DNA of 64,000 bases from Gandjariella thermophila. Lineage in GTDB: Bacteria > Actinomycetota > Actinomycetes > Mycobacteriales > Pseudonocardiaceae. The notes under the pieces were generated by a model that was given only the letters and a program-made list of their open reading frames with translations, did not search any database and had not been told where the DNA came from. Location: positions 1 through 64,000 of the forward strand of contig NZ_BJFL01000019.1 of assembly GCF_005405885.1 (NCBI RefSeq), written 5' to 3'. Positions 9,206-17,282 of this stretch are shown here, one piece after another. Position 1 is the first letter of the stretch. Every line of letters starts with the position of its first letter. The position numbers and the translations under genes are program-made.

Positions 9206-11878
9206 CTAGTTCGCGCCGAGCACCACGTCGACCTGGGCGGCCGCGCCGGCGGCCAGGTCGACCCGCACCGCCGTGGGGTGGTAGAGGCTGCTCACCAGGG
9301 TGTACTCGCCTCGATCGAGGCCGCGCAGCGCGTAGCCGCCCGCCGCGTCGGTGACGGTGGTCGCCACCACCTGGCCCGCCGGATCCAGCACGGTCACCGT
9401 GGCACCGGCCAGCGGGGCTCCGCCGGGCGCGGACACCACGCCGCGGACGCCGCCCTCGGCCGGCAGCACCAGGTCGACCGCCACCGGAGCGCCCAGGGTG
9501 ACGGTGACCAGCCGGGTGTCCGGGCGGCGGTCGGCGGCGCTGGCGGTGACCACCACGTCGCCGCCGGGCAGGCCGTCGAGCCGGAAGCCGCCGTCGGCGC
9601 CGGTGGTGGTGCGCGCGGCCACCTGGCCCGAGGCGTCGGTGGCCAGCACGGCCGCGCCCGCCACCGGCTCACCGTCCACATCGGACGTCACGGTGCCGGT
9701 GAGCACGCCGTTGCCGTGCAGCACGAAGTCGGCGAGCGCCGCACCCTGCCGGGACACCCGCACCGCGCTGGCCTCGGGCCGGTAGCCGGGCGCGGAGGCG
9801 ATCGCGGTGTAGCCGCCAGGCGGCAGCCCGGTCAGCGCGTAGCCGCCGTCCCGGCCGACCAGGCAGCGGTCCACCTGCCGGCCGTCCGCGCCGGTCACCG
9901 TGACCACCGCGCCGGCCACCGGGGTACCGGCCGGGGTGCACACGGTGCCGCGGACGGCCGGGGGCTCGTCGGCGTTCCGCCCGCTGGTGCGGTGACCGTT
10001 GCCGCTGGCCACCGCCGGACGGTCGACCGGAAGCACCAGCTCGCTGGGGGTGCCGCTGGCCTCGCCCGCGACGCCGGCCAGCTCGGCGCCCAGTTCCTCG
10101 TGCTCGGCGGGGGCGGCGCCGGGGGCCGCGGCGGGCACCGCCGGGCTCGGCCGCCGGCACAGCGCCGAGGCCACCGCGGCCACCAGGCACGCGGCGATGG
10201 CGAACCAGAAGGCGACCTTCAAGCCGTCCGAGAACGGTCCGGAGATCAGGTTGGGGAAGAAGCTGCGGCCGGTGAGGTAGCCGGCCTGGTCGGCGGGAAG
10301 CCGGCCGAGCACCGGGCCGAGCAGCGTCTGGATCGGGTTGTACCCGAGGAACGCGGCGAACAGCACCGCGATCGGCGGAAGCTGGGCGATCTGTGCCGCG
10401 TCCGAGGCGGGCACGCCGTGCGCGGTCAGGCCCTGGGTCATCGCCGAGGGCAGGTTGGTGGCGAGCCCGGTGACGATCAGGCTGAAGAAGATGCCGATGG
10501 ACAGCACCATCGCGGAGTTCTGGAACGTGGCGCTCATCCCGGCGCCGGCGCCGCGGGCGTTGGCCGGGAGCGCGTTCATCGTGTCGGCCCGGTTCGGCGA
10601 CGAGAACAGGCCCATGCCCAGGCCGTTGGCGAGCAGCAGGGCCGCGAACCGCGGGTAGGAGAAGTCGACGGGCAGGTAGGCCAGCAGCAGGAAGGTGACC
10701 GCGGCGACCAGCATGCCGCCCACGCTGAACAGCCTGCCACCCAGCCGGTCCGACAGCACCCCGGACAGCGGCGAGGACACCAGGAAGCCGACCGTCATCG
10801 GCACCATGTAGATGCCCGCCCACAGCGGGGTCTGCTCGAAGGAGTAGCCGTGCAGCGGCAGCCAGATGCCCTGCAGCCACAGGATCAGGATGAACTGCAG
10901 CCCGCCGCGGCCCAGCGAGGCCATCAGGTTGGCGATGTTGGCGGCGGTGAAGTTCCGGATCCGGAACAGCGAGAGGTGGAACAGCGGGTTCGCCACCTTC
11001 GCCTCGATGACCACGAAGACGATCAGCACCAGCGCGCCGCCGCCGAGCGCGCCGAGCACTCCCGGGTTCGTCCAACCCATCGCGTGGCCGCCGTAGGGCT
11101 GGAGCCCGTAGGTGATGCCGACCAGGACGGCGATCAACCCCACCGCGAAGGTGATGTTGCCCCACCAGTCCATCCGGGCGCGCTGCCGGGTGCCGGTGTC
11201 GTGCAGCTTCAGGTAGGCCCAGATGGTGCCGAACACGCCGAACGGCACCGAGACCAGGAAGACGTAGTGCCAGTTGACCGGGGCGAGCACGCCGCCGAGC
11301 AGCAGGCCGAGGAAGGATCCGGCGATCGCCGCCACGCCGTTGATGCCCAGCGCCATGCCGCGCTGGTTGGCCGGGAAGGCGTCGGTGAGGATGGCGCTGG
11401 AGTTGGCGAACAGGAACGCGCCGCCGATGCCCTGCACGACCCGCCAGCCGATCAGCCACAGCGCGGCGGCGTCACCCTGCATCCAGGTGGCCGCGAGCAG
11501 CACCGAGGAGATCGCGAACACGGCGAACCCGAGGTTGTACATCCGGACCCGGCCGTACATGTCGCCGAGCCGGCCGAACCCGACCACCAGCACCGCGGTG
11601 ACCACGAGGAAACCCATGATCATCCAGAGCAGGTAGCTGGTGTTGCCCGGGGCCAGCGGGTTGATGCCGATGCCCTTGAAGATGTCGGGCAGCGCGATGA
11701 GCACGATCGACGAGTTGATCGTCGCCATCAGCAGGCCGAGCGTGGTGTTGGACAGCGCGATCCACTTGTAGTGCGGCCCGAGTTCCTCGACAGACCGAGC
11801 CGACCGCGGCGACCGCCGCCGGGACGCTTGCCGATGCTCCGGAGCACGCTCCGCCACGCGGGTCTGCTGAGCCGTCAC
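9206..11878 (-). CDS. DHA2-type MFS transporter with three C-terminal carboxypeptidase-regulatory-like repeats
   Basis: An 890-aa membrane protein. Residues ~40-590 form a 14-helix drug:H+ antiporter of the EmrB/QacA group (GRLGDMYGRVRMYN after helix 2). Unusually, ~250 further residues carry three consecutive beta-sandwich repeats (about 642-725, 726-809, 810-890), each with the pattern GxVxxxxGxPxxGAxVxVxxxxG...DxxGxYxLxGLxxGxYTxxxxAxGY of the carboxypeptidase regulatory-like fold. These are probably extracytoplasmic, but orientation was not computed. The start is GTG at 11878 with GGGGGAGG 5 nt upstream (GTG 11884 would overlap that site). The substrate is unknown. A candidate promoter lies at 11944-11972. 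Confidence 0.88.
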   Translation of the reverse strand: MTAQQTRVAERAPEHRQASRRRSPRSARSVEELGPHYKWIALSNTTLGLLMATINSSIVLIALPDIFKGIGINPLAPGNTSYLLWMIMGFLVVTAVLVVGFGRLGDMYGRVRMYNLGFAVFAISSVLLAATWMQGDAAALWLIGWRVVQGIGGAFLFANSSAILTDAFPANQRGMALGINGVAAIAGSFLGLLLGGVLAPVNWHYVFLVSVPFGVFGTIWAYLKLHDTGTRQRARMDWWGNITFAVGLIAVLVGITYGLQPYGGHAMGWTNPGVLGALGGGALVLIVFVVIEAKVANPLFHLSLFRIRNFTAANIANLMASLGRGGLQFILILWLQGIWLPLHGYSFEQTPLWAGIYMVPMTVGFLVSSPLSGVLSDRLGGRLFSVGGMLVAAVTFLLLAYLPVDFSYPRFAALLLANGLGMGLFSSPNRADTMNALPANARGAGAGMSATFQNSAMVLSIGIFFSLIVTGLATNLPSAMTQGLTAHGVPASDAAQIAQLPPIAVLFAAFLGYNPIQTLLGPVLGRLPADQAGYLTGRSFFPNLISGPFSDGLKVAFWFAIAACLVAAVASALCRRPSPAVPAAAPGAAPAEHEELGAELAGVAGEASGTPSELVLPVDRPAVASGNGHRTSGRNADEPPAVRGTVCTPAGTPVAGAVVTVTGADGRQVDRCLVGRDGGYALTGLPPGGYTAIASAPGYRPEASAVRVSRQGAALADFVLHGNGVLTGTVTSDVDGEPVAGAAVLATDASGQVAARTTTGADGGFRLDGLPGGDVVVTASAADRRPDTRLVTVTLGAPVAVDLVLPAEGGVRGVVSAPGGAPLAGATVTVLDPAGQVVATTVTDAAGGYALRGLDRGEYTLVSSLYHPTAVRVDLAAGAAAQVDVVLGAN

Positions 11879-11936
11879 GGCCACCTCCCCCAGCCGGAAT
11901 GCCAGTTCCGGGCCGAACCCTCGACCTGCCGATTTC

Positions 11937-11976
11937 CTTGTTCAAACTAACATCTTTTCGTTGCTTGTCCAAACTA
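11937..11976 (-). promoter_or_regulatory. Promoter with overlapping 13-bp direct repeats upstream of the MFS gene
   Basis: On the minus strand, TTGGAC (11967-11972) and TAGTTT (11944-11949) are separated by exactly 17 bp and point at the transporter. Both hexamers sit inside near-identical direct repeats, CTTGTTCAAACTA (11937-11949) and CTTGTCCAAACTA (11964-11976), spaced 27 bp start to start. A repressor bound to these repeats would cover the promoter; no regulator gene is adjacent. This is sequence-based inference. Confidence 0.5.
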
Positions 11977-12058
11977 TCTTTCCGCGCGCGGGTCCGGGTA
12001 TCGCGGCGACCCCGCAGGTCAGCAGTGGTGTGCGGGGTGCAGGCCGGGTGACGTGAGA

Positions 12059-12385
12059 TCAGTCTCCCTGGGTTTCCTCGGCCACCCAGCGGAGGTATGC
12101 GGCGTTGCCACCGATGATGGGCGTGGCGACGATCTCGGGCACGTCGTAGGAGTGGTTGTTCTCGATGTGCTCGATCAACCGGTGTAGGCGGGCGGTCGTC
12201 GTCTTCACCCAGATCTGCCACTCCTGGTCCACCTGGACGGCGCCCTCCCAGCGGTAGGCGCTGCGGATCGGCCCCACCACCTGGGCGCAGGCACCCACAT
12301 GCGCCTCCACGATGCCGCGGGCGAGCCGCTCGGCGGCGTCGGCGGAGTCGATTGTCGTGATCACCATGCAGTGCGTCTCGGCCAC
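12059..12385 (-). CDS. cutA: CutA1-family divalent cation tolerance protein
   Basis: A 108-aa small trimer-forming protein of the CutA1 family, linked to divalent metal tolerance in Escherichia coli but of unclear general function. Family features are seen: ITTIDSADAAERLARGIVE at the N terminus, GPIRSAYRWEG, WQIWVKTT, and the ending VPEIVATPIIGGNAAYLRWV. GTG at 12385 is chosen because it gives the usual N-terminal extension; ATG at 12367 is the alternative. Divergent from the polyamine decarboxylase gene. Confidence 0.88.
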   Translation of the reverse strand: MAETHCMVITTIDSADAAERLARGIVEAHVGACAQVVGPIRSAYRWEGAVQVDQEWQIWVKTTTARLHRLIEHIENNHSYDVPEIVATPIIGGNAAYLRWVAEETQGD

Positions 12386-12583
12386 GCCCGGAAGGCTAGT
12401 TCCGCACCGGGTGTCGGGACATTCCCGCCGGAAATCCCCTACAGTGGCAGGTTGCGTCGCGGGGCTGGTCCACTCTCGGCCGCGCGTCCTTCCCAACACG
12501 GCACGCCCGGGCCGGCCGGCCGCCACCGGTCCGGGAGCAGTCTCGCCGGCGGCCGGAGAAGCGAGAGGATATCCCCGACGCCG

Positions 12584-13927
12584 ATGACCGAGAGCCTCGT
12601 CACGACCCACCCACCGGAAACGGGCTCGCCGCGCCCCGACACCGCGCGAACCCCCGGGATCAGCGCCCCGGTTCTGGAGTTCCTGCGGGAGCGACGACCG
12701 GAGACCCCGTGCCTGGTGATCGACCTCGACGTCGTGGCGCAGCGCTTTCACCAGGTGCGGGCCGCGCTGCCGTGGGCCGAGGTGTACTACGCGGTGAAGG
12801 CCAACCCCGCGCGCGAGGTGGTGCGGCTGCTGGCCGAGCTTGGGGCCAACTTCGACGTGGCCAGCCCGGCGGAGATCGACCTGTGCCTGGCGCAGGGCGC
12901 CCGCCCGGAGTGCGTCTCGTACTCGAACCCCATCAAGAAGCTCTCCCACATCGAGTACGCCTACCGGCGCGGCGTGCGGCTGTTCGCCTTCGACAGCGAG
13001 CAGGATCTGGAGCACATCGCCGCCGCGGCGCCAGGGTCGTCCGTGTTCTGCCGAATTCTGGTGGCCTCCCCGACGACCGAGGGCGGCGCGCGGACGCCGT
13101 TCGGCACCAAGTTCGGCTGCGCCCCGGAGATGGCGGTGGATCTGCTGCACCGCGCCGCCAGGCTCGGCCTGGACGCCTGTGGCGCCTCCTTCCATGTCGG
13201 CTCGCAGCAACTCGACCCGACCGCGTGGGACGCCGGGATCGCCACCGTCGCCCGGGTCGCCGAGGAACTGGACCAGCGCTCGGTCCCGCTGCGGGTGCTC
13301 AACCTCGGCGGTGGTTTCCCGGCCACCTACCTGGAGACGCCGCCGCCGCTCGCCGGGTACGGCGCGGCGATCGAGGAGTCGGTGCGCCGGCACTTCGGCG
13401 ACCGCCCGCTGCGGCTGCTGGTCGAGCCGGGCCGGGCGATCGTCGCCGACGCCGGCGTGATCCGCTCCGAGGTCGTGCTGGTGGCCCGCAAGTCCGCCGA
13501 CGACGAGCGGCGCTGGGTGTACCTGGACATCGGCCGCTACGGCGGGTTGGCCGAGACGGAGAACGAGGCCATCGCGTACCGGCTGGTGACATCCCGGGAC
13601 AGCGGGCCGACCGGCCCGGTGGTGATCGCCGGCCCGACCTGCGACGGTGACGACGTGCTGTACCAGCGACGGGTGTACCGGCTGCCGCTGGACCTGCGCG
13701 CCGGGGACCACGTGGACCTGCTCGGCGCCGGCGCGTACACCGCGAGCTACGCGTCGGTGGCGTTCAACGGCTTCGCCCCGCTGACGACCTATTGCGTGCC
13801 CGCCGACGCGCTCTCTCCCACGGAGGCGGCATCCGGCACCGCCGACGCCCACGGCAACGGCGTCGGCGACAAGGAACGCCGACGATGCACCACGGATGTG
13901 ATCTCAAAAACCGTGGTGGGCCAATGA
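12584..13927 (+). CDS. Fold-III PLP-dependent ornithine/lysine decarboxylase
   Basis: A 447-aa alanine-racemase-fold decarboxylase making a diamine from a basic amino acid. The PLP lysine is Lys72 in YYAVKANP, the phosphate-binding loop is LNLGGGFP, the partner segment EPGR is present, and Cys353 in GPTCDGDD is the catalytic cysteine contributed across the dimer. Its position ahead of speD and speE favours ornithine (putrescine for spermidine), but lysine or a mixed specificity cannot be excluded. ATG 12584 has an AGAGGA-like site ~13 nt upstream. The ~50 C-terminal residues after FAPLTTYCV are not conserved and end in a basic stretch. Confidence 0.85.
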   Translation: MTESLVTTHPPETGSPRPDTARTPGISAPVLEFLRERRPETPCLVIDLDVVAQRFHQVRAALPWAEVYYAVKANPAREVVRLLAELGANFDVASPAEIDLCLAQGARPECVSYSNPIKKLSHIEYAYRRGVRLFAFDSEQDLEHIAAAAPGSSVFCRILVASPTTEGGARTPFGTKFGCAPEMAVDLLHRAARLGLDACGASFHVGSQQLDPTAWDAGIATVARVAEELDQRSVPLRVLNLGGGFPATYLETPPPLAGYGAAIEESVRRHFGDRPLRLLVEPGRAIVADAGVIRSEVVLVARKSADDERRWVYLDIGRYGGLAETENEAIAYRLVTSRDSGPTGPVVIAGPTCDGDDVLYQRRVYRLPLDLRAGDHVDLLGAGAYTASYASVAFNGFAPLTTYCVPADALSPTEAASGTADAHGNGVGDKERRRCTTDVISKTVVGQ

Positions 13928-14133
13928 TCTCGCGCGCCCGCGAGTGACCGGGCTAACCTACGCGTCGCGCATACCGGCGGTAGCCGGTTCCCGCCTCAAC
14001 CGTACGGGCCCGTGTCCCATCGTCCACCGTGGACGGATCGACAATCCACCGAAGATGTTCGTTCCGCGCCGCGCGGGGCGGATCCTGTCGCGCACCGGTT
14101 GTGCGCCACTTCCAGAAGTAGGGAGGTTGATAG

Positions 14134-14553
14134 ATGTCCGATGCTCCGGGGTCGGTGCAGACCGTCGGCTTGTTCACTGGACAACACGTGATCGCCGAGT
14201 TCGAGGGCGTTGACGCCGATCGGCTGGACGACGAGCCTTTCCTCCGACGCACCCTGGCCGACGCGCTGGTGCGTGCCGGCGCGACGGTCCTGGAGGTGAT
14301 CTCCAAGAGGTTCGACCCCCAGGGGGTGACCGTGCTGGCACTGCTGTCGGAGTCGCATGCCTCCCTGCACAGCTATCCGGAGGTTGAGTCGATTTTCGTC
14401 GACGTGTTCACCTGCGGGACGCAGGCCAACCCGGAGCTTGCCGTTCGGCTGCTCGCCGAGGCGTTGGGGGGAAACTCGATGCGGACCGAGACCATCCATC
14501 GCGGCTGGCCGGAGCCGGCCGTCGCGGCCAGCGGGAAGGAGCAGGTCAGTTGA
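14134..14553 (+). CDS. speD: S-adenosylmethionine decarboxylase proenzyme
   Basis: A 139-aa class I (bacterial/archaeal type) SAM decarboxylase, which supplies decarboxylated SAM as aminopropyl donor. The proenzyme cleaves itself at Glu73-Ser74 in LLSESHASLHSYPE, turning Ser74 into the pyruvoyl group; the downstream VFTCG motif carries the conserved Cys. AGGGAGG lies 10 nt before ATG. The ~200 bp upstream of it are non-coding and could hold a second promoter. The 3' end overlaps speE as TTGA. Confidence 0.92.
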   Translation: MSDAPGSVQTVGLFTGQHVIAEFEGVDADRLDDEPFLRRTLADALVRAGATVLEVISKRFDPQGVTVLALLSESHASLHSYPEVESIFVDVFTCGTQANPELAVRLLAEALGGNSMRTETIHRGWPEPAVAASGKEQVS

Positions 14554-15443
14554 CCGGTTCGGACGGTCGACGGGTGATCCGGGAACCGTTGGGCCCCGGT
14601 CTTTCCCGGCTCTGGGAACTCGACGACGTGATCTGGGAGGGCGACACGGCGTTCCAACACGTGATGATCGCCAAGACCGCCCAGGGCGTCTCGCTGTTCT
14701 GTAACGACGACCGGCAGAGCACGGAGTTCAGCCAACTCGTGTACCACGAGGCGCTGCTGGTTCCGGCGCTGCTGCTGGCCGATCGGGTGGCGCGGGTACT
14801 CGTGGTCGGTTCCAGCGAGGGCGTGGTCAGCCAGATCTCGGTGGCCGCGGGCGCGAGCCTGGTCGACCACGTGGACATCGACGCCGAGACCGTGCGGCGC
14901 TGCGCGCAGCACCTGCCGTACGGGTACGGCCAGCAGGAGTTGGCCAGGGCGGAGGCGGGGGACGGACCGGTCCGGCTGCACTATGCCGACGGGTGGGAGT
15001 TCGTCCGCGCCGCGGCGGAGTCCACCTCCGAGTCCGCCGAGAACGGCTACGACGTCATCGTGATCGATCCGCCGGACGAGCACGAGGACGAGCACGCGCA
15101 GCACAACCGGTTGTACGGCACGGAGTTCCTCGGCCTGTGCCGGTCCGCGCTCGCCCCCGGGGGCGTGGTGGCCTCGCAGGCGGGCTGCCCGACGCTGTGG
15201 CGCAACGACACGCTGCTGCGTTCCTGGCGGCGGTTCACCGAGGTGTTCGGCACGGTCGCCTACTTCGGCTCGGACGAGCACGAGTGGGCGTTCCTGTTCG
15301 GCCGGGCGGACGAGGTGGCCGACCCGACCGCCCGGATGACCGAGCGGTTGGCCACCTGCGCCTACCGCCCGGTCTCGATCGACGCCGACGCGCTGGTCGG
15401 CTGCGGCATCCCGCCGTACCACCTGCGTCACGCCGGGCGCTGA
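14550..15443 (+). CDS. speE: Spermidine synthase family aminopropyltransferase
   Basis: A 297-aa aminopropyltransferase transferring the aminopropyl group of decarboxylated SAM to putrescine. The Rossmann core is clear: VLVVGSSEGVVSQ (motif I), HVDIDAE (acidic end of strand 2), and VIDPPDEHED (active-site Asp region). The start is TTG at 14550, overlapping the speD stop, with AAGGAG ideally placed 8 nt upstream (14536-14541); no ATG fits. Together with the preceding decarboxylases it completes a three-gene spermidine route. A strong hairpin follows. Confidence 0.85.
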   Translation: MTGSDGRRVIREPLGPGLSRLWELDDVIWEGDTAFQHVMIAKTAQGVSLFCNDDRQSTEFSQLVYHEALLVPALLLADRVARVLVVGSSEGVVSQISVAAGASLVDHVDIDAETVRRCAQHLPYGYGQQELARAEAGDGPVRLHYADGWEFVRAAAESTSESAENGYDVIVIDPPDEHEDEHAQHNRLYGTEFLGLCRSALAPGGVVASQAGCPTLWRNDTLLRSWRRFTEVFGTVAYFGSDEHEWAFLFGRADEVADPTARMTERLATCAYRPVSIDADALVGCGIPPYHLRHAGR

Positions 15444-15454
15444 TCCCGCGCGAC

Positions 15455-15495
15455 GCCAGCCGCCCCCGGATCCCGCCGATCCGGGGGCGGCTGGC
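15455..15495. terminator. Bidirectional hairpin terminator between speE and the peptidase gene
   Basis: A perfect 18-bp stem (arms 15455-15472 and 15478-15495, beginning GCCAGCCGCC) with a 5-nt loop, followed by TTTCC on the plus strand. It sits between the convergent stops at 15443 and 15504, so it can serve both transcripts. Confidence 0.85.
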
Positions 15496-15503
15496 TTTCC
15501 GGC

Positions 15504-17156
15504 TCAGTGCCGGTCGAGGTGCTTGGCGGCGATGAACTGGCGGACGCTGGCTTCCAGCGTCGACGGGGCCGCGGCGTGCGGCTGGACCTGCGCGGGCGCG
15601 GTGTCCGCCGGGATCGGCGGCCGCGGGTCACCCGGGCACACCGAGCGGCTGCCGGGCAGCACACCGTCCAGCAGGTAGCGGTCCACGATCGCGGTAACGC
15701 ACGCGTTGCGGCTGTACAGCCCGTGGGTGCCCTCGTCGGAGACGGAGACCAGGTTGTCCCGCAGCCGGTAGGCCATCGCCGGCCCGCCGTCGTACTGCGT
15801 CTGCGCGTCACCCTCGGCCTGGATCACCAGACCCACCGGGTAGTTGTCCCGGCGCAGGTCGGTGACCCGGTCCGGCGGGGTGAACGAGCGGAACGTGCAG
15901 GTGGTCGGCGCGGCGCGGGAGACGCCGAAGCCGTACGGGTAGCGCTCCCGGTACAGCCGCATGTCGGCGTAGTAGGTCTGCAGGTCGCGCGGCCAGTCCG
16001 CCTCGCAGGTGACGGTGTCGAACACGCCCTCGCGGGTCTCGGCGATGCCGAGGTCGCTCAGCAGCCGGGCGGCGGCCGCCGCGTCCGCGCCGGCCGCGGT
16101 CTGCTGACCGTTCGCGGCCGCGCGCACCTCGATGAGCAGTTGGCCGAGCACCGCCCACAGCGGCCGGTACCGGGCGCCCTGGCCCATCACCAGGTCCAGC
16201 GTGTTGCGGTCGAAGTCGCCGACCGGCTTCACCGCCAGCTTGGCGGCCAGGTCCTCCACCGTGCCGAGCACCTGCTGCGCCGAGGTGCCCAGCCCGAACG
16301 CCTTGTTCCGCTGGCCGGTCCACTCCGCCCAGGCGTCCACATCGGACCGGTAGGCGATGGCCTGCTCCTCGAACTGCGGCCGCCAGATCCACTCCGGGTG
16401 CACCGAGGAGTCCAGCACGTTGCGGTCCAGGTTGCGGCCGAACAGGCTGCCGTACACCGCGCCCAGGTAGGTGCCGTAGGAGAAGCCCAGGTAGTTGATC
16501 TTCTTCTCGCCCAGCACGCCGCGGATGACGTCCATGTCGCGGGCGGTGTTCGGGGTGTTGATGTACGGCCGGATGCCGCCGCCGGCCCGGTCGCAGCCCT
16601 GCTCGGCAGCCTGCGCGTCGGCCGCCCACGCGGCGAACTCCGCGTCGGTGGGCCGGGTGTTCGGGGTGGCCAGTTCCGGGGTGACCTCACAGACCAGCGG
16701 GGAGGACTTCCCGACGCCGCGCGGGTCGAACCCGATCAGGTCGTAACCCTTGGCGATGTCGTTGTCCAGGAAGGCGGTGGGCAGCAGCAGCCCGGAGCCG
16801 CCGGGCCCGCCCGGGTTGAGCAGCAGCACGCCGCGCCGGTGTGCCGGGTCCGTCGCCCGGTGGCGGCTGATCGCCAGGGACAGCCGGTCGCCGTCCGGGT
16901 GCCGGTAGTCCAGCGGCACGGTGATCGTGGCGCACTCCAGCTGGGCGCCCGGGCCGCTGGTCTCGCACGGTGCCCAGGTGGGCCGCTGGTCGTAGAACGC
17001 GGCGAGTTTCGCGTCGGGCGCGGTTCCGGCCCCGACCGCCGGCGCGGCCAGCGCCGCCGGCGCGGCCGCCACCACCGCACCGGCCATCGTGCCGGCAGCC
17101 GCGAAGACGCCGAGGCGCCTCCCCCAGGATCTCGATAACGTCACGGACTCTCCCAT
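15504..17156 (-). CDS. Secreted tripeptidyl aminopeptidase-like alpha/beta hydrolase (SlpD/Tap type)
   Basis: A 550-aa secreted serine aminopeptidase of the S33 family, like the Streptomyces Tap/SlpD/SlpE enzymes that remove N-terminal tripeptides. A signal peptide with Ala-rich core spans about 10-40. The oxyanion segment is LLLNPGGPGGSG, the nucleophile is Ser226 in GFSYGTYLG, and the His is in GTHGLYSRN of the C-terminal TAP-like domain, whose paired Cys residues (TTCTF, NACV, SVCPG) suit an extracellular protein. ATG at 17156 is kept; GTG at 17144 is an alternative with a GGGAGAG site. Same strand as the S9 peptidase 126 bp upstream. Confidence 0.88.
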   Translation of the reverse strand: MGESVTLSRSWGRRLGVFAAAGTMAGAVVAAAPAALAAPAVGAGTAPDAKLAAFYDQRPTWAPCETSGPGAQLECATITVPLDYRHPDGDRLSLAISRHRATDPAHRRGVLLLNPGGPGGSGLLLPTAFLDNDIAKGYDLIGFDPRGVGKSSPLVCEVTPELATPNTRPTDAEFAAWAADAQAAEQGCDRAGGGIRPYINTPNTARDMDVIRGVLGEKKINYLGFSYGTYLGAVYGSLFGRNLDRNVLDSSVHPEWIWRPQFEEQAIAYRSDVDAWAEWTGQRNKAFGLGTSAQQVLGTVEDLAAKLAVKPVGDFDRNTLDLVMGQGARYRPLWAVLGQLLIEVRAAANGQQTAAGADAAAAARLLSDLGIAETREGVFDTVTCEADWPRDLQTYYADMRLYRERYPYGFGVSRAAPTTCTFRSFTPPDRVTDLRRDNYPVGLVIQAEGDAQTQYDGGPAMAYRLRDNLVSVSDEGTHGLYSRNACVTAIVDRYLLDGVLPGSRSVCPGDPRPPIPADTAPAQVQPHAAAPSTLEASVRQFIAAKHLDRH

Positions 17157-17282
17157 CCACTCGCTTGCCAGTCAGGCACGGCGGATCTTGGAGGGTCCCG
17201 GGACGGGCGCACCAGGGCCGCTTGGCGGATCGGCGGGGATTCCCGACCGTCGTCGTAGCCCGAACGGCCGCCGGAGGCGTGG

